13,528 nt of DNA from an uncultured Ruminococcus sp. (GTDB lineage Bacteria > Bacillota > Clostridia > Oscillospirales > CAG-272): positions 1 through 13,528 of the forward strand of contig CACZSA010000030.1 in assembly GCA_902783705.1 (NCBI GenBank), written 5' to 3'. The first letter of the stretch is position 1, and each line of letters opens with the position of its first letter. Positions 1 to 5,297 of this stretch are shown here, piece after piece. The position numbers and the translations under genes are program-made. The notes beneath the pieces were generated by a model that worked only from the letters and a program-made list of their open reading frames with translations, was not told where the DNA came from and did no database searches.

Positions 1-65
1 AGACCGCCGAACGCGCGGGGTACCGCATGGCGTGGACGCAGGTCGCCGCCGTGCCGCTCGCGTGA
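1..65 (+). CDS. 3' end of an unidentified upstream gene (partial)
   Basis: The frame beginning at base 3 is open from the window edge to a TGA at 63-65 and encodes only about 20 residues, ending in ...TQVAAVPLA. The start and body of the gene lie outside the window, so no function can be assigned. It reads in the same direction as the next gene, whose start is 43 nt downstream. No terminator hairpin is seen in the gap, so it is probably the preceding member of the same operon. Confidence 0.5.
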   Translation, partial: TAERAGYRMAWTQVAAVPLA

Positions 66-108
66 ACATCCTTTTGATCCGCAAACCTATTTGATCGGAG
101 TTTTTGCC

Positions 109-783
109 ATGCAGAAATGTCCTGCCTGTGATATCGCCGTCGACGGCGCGCGCAAACGCTGTCCCCTCTGCGGAAAGGTGATGGCGGACGCCCCGGAGAG
201 CGGGGAATCGACGGGAGTTTTCCCCCTCATCCCCGTGAAGCGGACGTATGATCTGATCTTCCGCATCTCCACCTTCGCGGCGATCCTCATTCTCGTGGTC
301 GTGAACATCATCCACGGCCTCTATCTTCCGCACATGCCGATCTATATGACCCTGACCCTCGCCACGATCTGCGCGTGGATCATTGTCAACGTCGGCGCGC
401 GGAAGCGCAAGAACGTCGCGAAGGGCATCCTCTGGGAGGGGGTGCTCGCCGTGATCCTCTGCCTCCTCTGGGACCGCCTCAACGGCTGGTACGGATGGAG
501 CTTCGGCTATGTCCTCCCGACGGTCCCGGCGGTGCTCGCGGTCTTCTATTTCGTCATGGGCATCGCGGATTCGCGCCGGATGGGGACCTACGCCGGATAT
601 TTCGCCGTCACGCTGATCGGCACGGCGGCGGTCGCGGTCCTGTACTTCACCGGGCACATGACCGGGCTGTACCGCCACTTCGCCGTGATCTCCATGAGCG
701 TGAGCGGTCTTCTCCTCGCCGCGCAGATCGTTTTCCGCGGGAAGCATTTCCTGTCGGAGCTCGAGCGGTGGATGCACGTTTAA
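109..783 (+). CDS. Zinc-ribbon, six-helix integral membrane protein (DUF6320-like), function unknown
   Basis: A 225-residue protein. The N-terminus carries two CxxC knuckles (CPAC at about residues 4-7 and CPLC at about 22-25), a short zinc ribbon. About six hydrophobic segments follow, between roughly residues 48 and 215, so the ribbon should sit on one face of the membrane. This architecture matches what I recall of the DUF6320 family of Firmicutes; that assignment is from memory. No catalytic motif is visible. The start was set at the ATG at 109 because GGAG at 97-100 lies 8 nt upstream and the protein then opens directly with the zinc-binding motif. An in-frame TTG at 91 would put that Shine-Dalgarno inside the coding region. 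The next gene starts 17 nt after the stop, suggesting co-transcription and perhaps a shared role. Confidence 0.75.
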   Translation: MQKCPACDIAVDGARKRCPLCGKVMADAPESGESTGVFPLIPVKRTYDLIFRISTFAAILILVVVNIIHGLYLPHMPIYMTLTLATICAWIIVNVGARKRKNVAKGILWEGVLAVILCLLWDRLNGWYGWSFGYVLPTVPAVLAVFYFVMGIADSRRMGTYAGYFAVTLIGTAAVAVLYFTGHMTGLYRHFAVISMSVSGLLLAAQIVFRGKHFLSELERWMHV

Positions 784-800
784 CAGGGAAGAATCAAGAT

Positions 801-1385
801 ATGAAGAAATCCACGGGACGGATTTCACGGAACAGAAGCATGGATATTCTGATTGTCATGACGGGCGTGGATTTCGAGGCGTTCGGCCTCCGGACCTCGC
901 TCGAGCTCTTCGGCGCGCGGGTGTACCTGCTGCCCGTGGGCCGTCCGAAGCACTTTCTTGACGCGCTCGCCGGACGGAGCGGATTCCCCGAGCCGGACGC
1001 CATGATCCTCTGCGGACACGGAGACCGGGGCGCGTTCCTCATGCCTGACCTCGCGGAATCGGTCTATCTGCCGGACGAGCCCCGCGGACCTCTCGGACCG
1101 GATGAACTGCGCGGGCGGATCGCCCTCCGGGACAAGATCATCGTCTCGACCGGATGCGATACGGGATACCCGGAGACGCTGGCGGTTTTCGCGGAATCCG
1201 GGAACTTCTACGCCGCGCCCTCTGATTCCCCGGAAGGCGGGGCGGCGTACTTCTGGACCGTCCGGTTTTTCTACGGTCTCCTCTGCATGGGACGCGGAGC
1301 GGCGGACGCTGCCCGGGAGGCTTCCTCGACCGACGCGGAGTGCGGGATGTTCGTTTTCCGCGACGGGCGGTCAGTGAAAAAATAA
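801..1385 (+). CDS. Small protein with caspase-like (clan CD/CHAT-like) His/Cys signature, function unknown
   Basis: A 194-residue soluble protein with no signal peptide. A beta-strand/Gly-rich start (DILIVMTGVDFEAFG, about 15-29) is followed by a hydrophobic strand ending in CGHGDRG (His73) and later IIVSTGCDTG (Cys119), then an Ala/Phe-rich segment AAYFWTVRFFYGLL. The order strand-His-Gly, strand-Cys, and a helix with an FY-x-LL pattern resembles clan CD cysteine peptidases such as CHAT and caspase-like domains. This is inferred from the pattern only; the protein is short and could be an inactive or non-proteolytic relative. Start at 801 is favoured by AGGGAAG at 785-791. An internal ATG at 841 (residue 14) would start right at the conserved-looking core and is a real alternative. 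It lies 17 nt after the membrane protein gene, so the two are probably one transcription unit. Confidence 0.65.
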   Translation: MKKSTGRISRNRSMDILIVMTGVDFEAFGLRTSLELFGARVYLLPVGRPKHFLDALAGRSGFPEPDAMILCGHGDRGAFLMPDLAESVYLPDEPRGPLGPDELRGRIALRDKIIVSTGCDTGYPETLAVFAESGNFYAAPSDSPEGGAAYFWTVRFFYGLLCMGRGAADAAREASSTDAECGMFVFRDGRSVKK

Positions 1386-1409
1386 CGCCGGAAAATTCGC
1401 CCGATTCCC

Positions 1410-1438
1410 TTGCATTCGCGCGCGCGGGGTGCTATAAT
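1410..1438 (+). promoter_or_regulatory. SigA-type promoter with extended -10
   Basis: TTGCAT at 1410-1415, a 17-nt spacer and TATAAT at 1433-1438, preceded by TG at 1430-1431 (extended -10). Transcription should begin near 1445 and give a leader of about 43 nt ahead of the hydrolase at 1488. The promoter sits in the gap after the caspase-like gene, so the hydrolase and nrdR start a new transcription unit. Confidence 0.75.
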
Positions 1439-1487
1439 GAGACCGTCGGAAAACTGTATTCATCACCGATCAGAAAGGACGAGCGCC

Positions 1488-2297
1488 ATGGAGAACAACA
1501 GCGCGATCAACGTATTCAGCTACAACATCTGGACAGACAGCGGAACGCGGCAGGGAAGAGGTTCGTTTGCCGCGCGGATTCCCCTCTTTCGTGAGAAATT
1601 CCTCGCCTACAAGCCTGATCTGATCGGCTTTCAGGAGACCATGCCCTATCAGCGTCAGTGGCTGATGGACAACCTCGAGGGCTTTGAGGTCGTCGGCGTC
1701 GGGCGCGGTAAAAACTACGACAACGAATCGAACGTCATCGCCTACCGCAAGGACCGCTTCGACCTTGTGTTCCTCGAGACCTTCTGGCTCTCCGACACGC
1801 CGCACAAGCCGGGCTCCCGCTTCTCGACCGATCAGAGCGACTGCCCGCGCATCTGCACGACGGCAACCCTCCGCGACCGCGTGTCCGGCCTCCTCTTCCG
1901 CCATTACAACACCCACCTCGACCACGTCGGCGCATTCGCACAGGCACAGGGCGTCTCCCTGATCCTCAACCGGATCGCGAACGACTACGAGATCAATCCC
2001 CTGCCCGTGATCCTCACCGGGGACTTCAACGTCACGCCGGACAGCTGGGTCTACAAATCCGTCGTCGGATTCGACGGACTGGACAAGCCGCTCGCCGACG
2101 CCACCGCCGGGATCGGGATCTCCTTCCACGGCTATCATCCGGAGCGCGGGACCGGCTCGAAGATCGACTTCGTCTTCACGACCCTTCCGTTCGATCCGGA
2201 AAAATCGTTTGCAGCGACGGACGGTGCCGACGGGGAATATCTCTCCGACCACTATCCGGTAGGCGCGGTCCTCTCGACGGACGTCTCCGTCGGCTGA
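1488..2297 (+). CDS. Endonuclease/exonuclease/phosphatase (EEP) family metal-dependent hydrolase
   Basis: A 269-residue cytoplasmic protein with the complete motif order of the EEP (DNase I-like) fold: SYNIW with Asn13, IGFQET with metal-binding Glu50, NTHLDH (His143, Asp145), TGDFN (Asp179, Asn181), SKIDFVF (Asp227) and LSDHYPV (Asp254, His255). These positions bind Mg2+ and attack a phosphodiester or phosphomonoester in the superfamily. The FWLS...PGSR segment around residues 99-111 is typical of the COG3568-like hydrolases of gut bacteria, whose substrates are mostly unknown (nucleic acid, inositol phosphate or lipid headgroup). The start at 1488 has AGAAAGGA at 1472-1479. An upstream in-frame start would overlap the promoter. 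nrdR follows 31 nt later with no terminator between them. Confidence 0.88.
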   Translation: MENNSAINVFSYNIWTDSGTRQGRGSFAARIPLFREKFLAYKPDLIGFQETMPYQRQWLMDNLEGFEVVGVGRGKNYDNESNVIAYRKDRFDLVFLETFWLSDTPHKPGSRFSTDQSDCPRICTTATLRDRVSGLLFRHYNTHLDHVGAFAQAQGVSLILNRIANDYEINPLPVILTGDFNVTPDSWVYKSVVGFDGLDKPLADATAGIGISFHGYHPERGTGSKIDFVFTTLPFDPEKSFAATDGADGEYLSDHYPVGAVLSTDVSVG

Positions 2298-2328
2298 ACG
2301 GCGGCGGACTCAGAAAGGAAGCAGATTC

Positions 2329-2787
2329 ATGAAATGCCCCTCCTGCGGATTTGAAGACAGCAAGGTCATTGACAGCCGGCCTGTCGAGGAAAACAACAGC
2401 ATCAAGCGGCGCCGCGAGTGCCTTTCCTGTCGCGCGCGGTTCACGACATACGAGATCATCGACCAGATGAACCCGATCGTTCTGAAAAAAGACGGCACGA
2501 GGGAGATTTTCGACAAGAACAAGCTGGCGGCGGGGCTCTACAAGGCTTGCGAAAAGCGGCCCGTCGACGCGAAGGCGCTGGCGGACGAGATCGAGGCGAT
2601 GATCCAGGGCTGCATGAAGAGCGAGATCACCTCCGTCCGCATCGGCGAGATCGCGATGGAGAAGCTCCGCGCGCTCGATCCGGTCGCCTACGTCCGCTTT
2701 GCCTCCGTCCACCGTGAATTCAAGGATATCGATACCTTCATGCGCGAGATTTCGGAGCTGAAGCAGGAAGAAGAAAAGAACAAATGA
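2329..2787 (+). CDS. nrdR: Transcriptional repressor NrdR
   Basis: A 152-residue protein of canonical NrdR length and architecture. An N-terminal zinc ribbon (Cys3, Cys6, Cys31, Cys34) with the basic patch KRRREC is followed by an ATP-cone domain from about residue 49 (IVLKKDGTREIFDKNKLAAG). NrdR senses ATP/dATP and represses ribonucleotide reductase genes by binding paired NrdR boxes. No nrd gene or obvious NrdR box is in this window, so it acts on targets elsewhere. The start is supported by AGAAAGGA at 2312-2319, 9 nt upstream. It follows the EEP hydrolase closely and probably shares its promoter at 1410-1438. Confidence 0.97.
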   Translation: MKCPSCGFEDSKVIDSRPVEENNSIKRRRECLSCRARFTTYEIIDQMNPIVLKKDGTREIFDKNKLAAGLYKACEKRPVDAKALADEIEAMIQGCMKSEITSVRIGEIAMEKLRALDPVAYVRFASVHREFKDIDTFMREISELKQEEEKNK

Positions 2788-2789
2788 GA

Positions 2790-2848
2790 GAAAAAGGCAA
2801 GAAGGGTGAGGGGGCGATTTCCGCGTCCTGCCGCTTCTTCCTTTTTCC
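2790..2848 (+). terminator. A/U-rich hairpin after nrdR, possible terminator
   Basis: Bases 2790-2804 can pair with 2834-2847 through 14 base pairs with a single bulged C at 2798. The loop is about 29 nt. The 3' arm contains a run of five Ts, but no long U-tract follows the stem, so termination may be weak or partial. The hairpin lies just after the nrdR stop and before the ribosome binding site of the next gene. Confidence 0.4.
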
Positions 2849-2884
2849 TTGTGCATCCAGCAGAATACAGAAAAGAGGACAGCT

Positions 2885-3604
2885 ATGTACTTGTATATCG
2901 TCCGTCACGGACATCCGGTCTACGGTCCCGTGGAGCGGCTCACCGACGTGGGGAACCGGCAGGCGCGCGCGCTCGTGAACCGCATGGTGCGGAGCCGGAT
3001 CACGAAGATCTACGCCTCGCCGCTTCGCCGTGCCATTGAGACCGCTCAGCCCACCGCCGACGCCCTCGGGCTCCCGATCGGGATCGAGCCGTGGTGCTCG
3101 GAGAATCTCGCGTGGTCCCGCTTCACCCGCGATCTCGGGAACGGACGCCGCACATGGGTCTGGAACGTCGACGACATCGGCTCGTTCGTGCGCGGGGAGA
3201 ACCGCGACGCCGGGGACCGCTGGTACGAGATCGACGCGATGCAGAACATCGCCGACGGACGGGACGGGTATGCCGCCCTCCAGCGCGAATCCGACGAATT
3301 CCTCGCACGGCAGGGCTATGTCCGCGAGGGGAACGAATACCGGATCGTCAACGCAAACGACGAGCGGGTCGCGGTCTTCTGCCATCAGGGTTTCGGGCTC
3401 ACCTGGCTGTCCCATCTCCTCCGCATCCCGCCGAACGTCTTCTGGGCGGAATTCGACATGACCCACACGGGCGTCACGCTCCTCGAATTCCAGAACCGGA
3501 AGTGCGGGACGACCGTGCCGAAGTGCCTCTTCCTCTCGGATATGTCCCATCTTGTCGAGGACGAATACGCCGACGCGCGCTATCAGACGCACATCCAGCT
3601 CTGA
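2885..3604 (+). CDS. Histidine phosphatase family protein (phosphoglycerate mutase-like)
   Basis: A 239-residue protein that opens with the phosphohistidine motif YIVRHGH (Arg7, His8, Gly9). It continues with the second motif SPLRRAIETA (residues 45-54, Arg49 expected in the phosphate pocket), a candidate acid at Glu73 (CSEN), and the C-terminal VAVFCHQG motif with His167. These are the catalytic elements of histidine phosphatase branch 1, in which His8 is phosphorylated as an intermediate. The substrate cannot be told from sequence: the Trp-rich insert at about 77-115 is unlike simple cobalamin phosphatases or PGM. The ATG at 2885 is chosen because AGAGGA at 2874-2879 lies 5 nt upstream. It lies 97 nt after nrdR and ends at its own terminator. 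Confidence 0.88.
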   Translation: MYLYIVRHGHPVYGPVERLTDVGNRQARALVNRMVRSRITKIYASPLRRAIETAQPTADALGLPIGIEPWCSENLAWSRFTRDLGNGRRTWVWNVDDIGSFVRGENRDAGDRWYEIDAMQNIADGRDGYAALQRESDEFLARQGYVREGNEYRIVNANDERVAVFCHQGFGLTWLSHLLRIPPNVFWAEFDMTHTGVTLLEFQNRKCGTTVPKCLFLSDMSHLVEDEYADARYQTHIQL

Positions 3605-3618
3605 AAACGATCCGACCG

Positions 3619-3649
3619 GGCGGGGTCTCACAGGGATTCCGCCTTTTTT
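3619..3649 (+). terminator. Intrinsic terminator after the histidine phosphatase gene
   Basis: GGCGG at 3619-3623 pairs with CCGCC at 3639-3643, with possible G-U extension inward, followed immediately by six Ts at 3644-3649. The stem is short but GC-rich. It separates the phosphatase from the larC promoter that starts nine bases later. Confidence 0.6.
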
Positions 3650-3657
3650 CATGCCTC

Positions 3658-3686
3658 TTGACAAATCCGAGAAGATGTGATACAAT
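3658..3686 (+). promoter_or_regulatory. Strong SigA-type promoter for larC
   Basis: A consensus TTGACA at 3658-3663, a 17-nt spacer and TACAAT at 3681-3686, with TG at 3678-3679 giving an extended -10. Transcription is expected near 3693, leaving a leader of about 94 nt before the larC start codon. Confidence 0.85.
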
Positions 3687-3692
3687 GCATTC

Positions 3693-3786
3693 AAGCGCGG
3701 ACACGAAGTCCCGACAGGCCACGAAGGCGGAATCTCCCGAGAAAGGTGGGGGGAAGTCCGCCCTTTTTGAATCCGGAGGAATATCC
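3693..3786 (+). promoter_or_regulatory. Structured larC 5' leader with terminator-like hairpin (candidate attenuator)
   Basis: Between the predicted transcription start and larC there are two small stem-loops in tandem: GGAC/GTCC (3699-3702 with 3708-3711) and GCC/GGC (3718-3720 with 3726-3728). Each has the loop ACGAA, so CACGAAG occurs twice exactly 18 nt apart. They are followed by GGCGGA (3726-3731) pairing with TCCGCC (3757-3762), then C and five Ts at 3764-3768, which resembles an intrinsic terminator. GCGGAC at 3697-3702 could instead pair with GTCCGC at 3756-3761, which would disrupt that hairpin. The Shine-Dalgarno GGAGGA at 3775-3780 follows directly. The mutually exclusive pairings suggest transcription attenuation. 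The ligand or trigger is unknown. Confidence 0.45.
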
Positions 3787-5133
3787 ATGAAAACCTTATA
3801 TCTCGACTGCGGCATGGGGGCGGCGGGTGATATGCTCACGGCGGCGCTTGCCGAGCTGCTTCCCGATCCCGGCGCTTTTTTCGCACGCCTGAACGCGCTC
3901 GGCATCCCTGGCGTCCGCTATACGCCGGAGAAATCCGTGAAGTGCGGCATAACCGGGACGCACGTCTCGGTCACGGTCGACGGCGAGGAGGAAGAAACCG
4001 AAGACGCCGATCTGCATGAACAAACGCATGAGCACGAGCATCATGACCACGAGCATGAGCACGATCATGAGCATGACCACGAGCATCACGATCACGAACA
4101 CCATGATCACGATCATGAGCATGACCATGAACACGAGCACGATCACCACGACCATGACCACGATCATGCACACGACCACCATCCTCACCACCATCACAGC
4201 GGGATGCACGACATCGAGCACATTGTCCGGGACCACCTCGACCTGCCCGAAAAGGTGCGGGACGACGTCCTCGCGGTGTACGGCCTGATCGCCGAGGCGG
4301 AGAGCCATGCGCACGGCGTTCCGGTCGAAGAGATCCATTTCCACGAGGTCGGGACGATGGACGCGGTGGCGGATGTGACGGCGGTCTGCCTCGCGATGGC
4401 GGAGCTTGCGCCGGACGAGGTCGTCGTCTCCCCGGTCCACGTCGGCTCCGGTCATGTCCACTGCGCGCACGGCATCCTTCCGGTTCCGGCTCCGGCGACG
4501 GCGTACATCCTGCGGGACGTCCCGATCTACGGCGGCGCGGTCCGCGGGGAGCTCTGCACGCCGACGGGAGCCGCGCTTCTGAAGCATTTCGCGTCGCGCT
4601 TCGGCGATATGCCCGTGATGCGGACGGAGAAGATCGGCTACGGCATGGGAAAGAAGGACTTCGAGGCGGCAAACTGCGTCCGCGCGATGTTCGGCGAGCG
4701 GGAGGATCGCACGGGCGAGGCCGTCCTCCTCGAGTGCAATCTCGACGACATGACCCCGGAGGCGGTCGGATTCGCGACGGAGACCCTGCTTGCGTCCGGC
4801 GCGCTCGACGTATGGACGACGGCGGTCGGGATGAAGAAAAACCGCCCGGGGATCGTCCTCTCGGTCCTCTGCCGCACGGAGGAGAGGGAAGCCTTTGTGC
4901 GCCGGATCTTCTGCCATACCACGACCATCGGCATCCGGGAGCAGACGCTCCGCCGGTACACCCTGACCCGCCGCGAGGAGACGGTCGACACGGCATACGG
5001 TCCCGTCCGGCGCAAGATCTCCGAGGGCTGCGGCGTGACGCGCGGCAAGCTCGAATACGAGGACCTCGCCCGGATCGCGCGGGAGGAGGGCATCAGCCTC
5101 TGGGATGCGAAGCGGCAGGCCGAAGAAAAATAA
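3787..5133 (+). CDS. larC: Nickel pincer cofactor biosynthesis protein LarC, with long His-rich insert
   Basis: A 448-residue protein. LarC is the CTP-dependent cyclometallase that inserts nickel into the pyridinium bis-thiocarboxylate mononucleotide to make the NPN cofactor of lactate racemase and related enzymes. Visible marks are the N-terminal YLDCGMGAAGDM motif (residues 5-16), the segment EIHFHEVGTMDA, conserved blocks such as SPVHVGSGHV and CTPTGAALLKHF, and a C-terminal LarC2 part beginning around LLECNLDDMTPE. Residues about 77-143 form an acidic His-rich stretch with more than 30 histidines, a likely nickel-binding reservoir. In Lactiplantibacillus plantarum larC is two frames joined by programmed frameshifting; here both halves are one continuous frame. 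The start has GGAGGA at 3775-3780. larA, larB and larE are not in the window. Confidence 0.95.
   Translation: MKTLYLDCGMGAAGDMLTAALAELLPDPGAFFARLNALGIPGVRYTPEKSVKCGITGTHVSVTVDGEEEETEDADLHEQTHEHEHHDHEHEHDHEHDHEHHDHEHHDHDHEHDHEHEHDHHDHDHDHAHDHHPHHHHSGMHDIEHIVRDHLDLPEKVRDDVLAVYGLIAEAESHAHGVPVEEIHFHEVGTMDAVADVTAVCLAMAELAPDEVVVSPVHVGSGHVHCAHGILPVPAPATAYILRDVPIYGGAVRGELCTPTGAALLKHFASRFGDMPVMRTEKIGYGMGKKDFEAANCVRAMFGEREDRTGEAVLLECNLDDMTPEAVGFATETLLASGALDVWTTAVGMKKNRPGIVLSVLCRTEEREAFVRRIFCHTTTIGIREQTLRRYTLTRREETVDTAYGPVRRKISEGCGVTRGKLEYEDLARIAREEGISLWDAKRQAEEK
4015..4221 (+). repeat. Degenerate CAT/CAC-GAN tandem repeat encoding the LarC His-rich tract
   Basis: This coding stretch is an imperfect hexanucleotide-like repeat of CAT or CAC alternating with GAG, GAA, GAC or GAT. 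It encodes alternating His and Asp/Glu. The synonymous codons are mixed throughout, so the tract is maintained as protein sequence rather than being a fresh slippage product. Confidence 0.85.
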
Positions 5134-5157
5134 GCATAGATTCATATATATAATAGA

Positions 5158-5190
5158 AAAGAGCGGGCGCTGAAAATCCGCTCTTTCTTT
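5158..5190 (+). terminator. Intrinsic terminator after larC
   Basis: AAAGAGCGG at 5158-5166 pairs perfectly with CCGCTCTTT at 5178-5186 (9 bp, 11-nt loop), and the T-rich tail TTTCTTTG runs over 5184-5191. It lies 24 nt beyond the larC stop codon. The A-rich 5' side could also make it work in the other direction. Confidence 0.85.
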
Positions 5191-5232
5191 GTTTCCGGAG
5201 CACGCGCGGCGCATTTCACTAAAATTAGCGAT

Positions 5233-5259
5233 GTGAACAGAGGCGGTTTGTGTTATGAT
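5233..5259 (+). promoter_or_regulatory. Probable promoter for the repeat lipoprotein gene (extended -10, weak -35)
   Basis: TATGAT at 5254-5259 is preceded by TG at 5251-5252, an extended -10. No good -35 is seen: GTGAAC at 5233-5238 with a 15-nt spacer is the best candidate. Start of transcription should be near 5266, leaving about 32 nt before the ATG at 5298. Confidence 0.5.
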
Positions 5260-5297
5260 ATCCTCAGACAGATCTTTCAAAAACAGGAGACAGAACC

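Noticed and set aside
1410..1487. Longer N-terminus for the EEP hydrolase
   Set aside because: The upstream frame overlaps the -35 and -10 boxes; the ATG at 1488 has a good ribosome binding site and starts at the conserved domain.
3699..3728. Tandem ACGAA-loop hairpins as a guanidine-II (mini-ykkC) riboswitch
   Set aside because: That class has two hairpins with ACGR tetraloops, and here the loops are five bases with short stems. larC is not a typical guanidine gene. The similarity is suggestive but not enough to name it.
4015..4221. CRISPR-like or satellite array
   Set aside because: The repetition is codon-level in a continuous larC frame, with no fixed-length repeats and spacers.
3796..5280. 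- strand open frame with a striking Met/Val/Ile-rich stretch resembling membrane helices
   Set aside because: The hydrophobic run is the reverse complement of the His-rich codons of larC, and the frame has no independent start signal.
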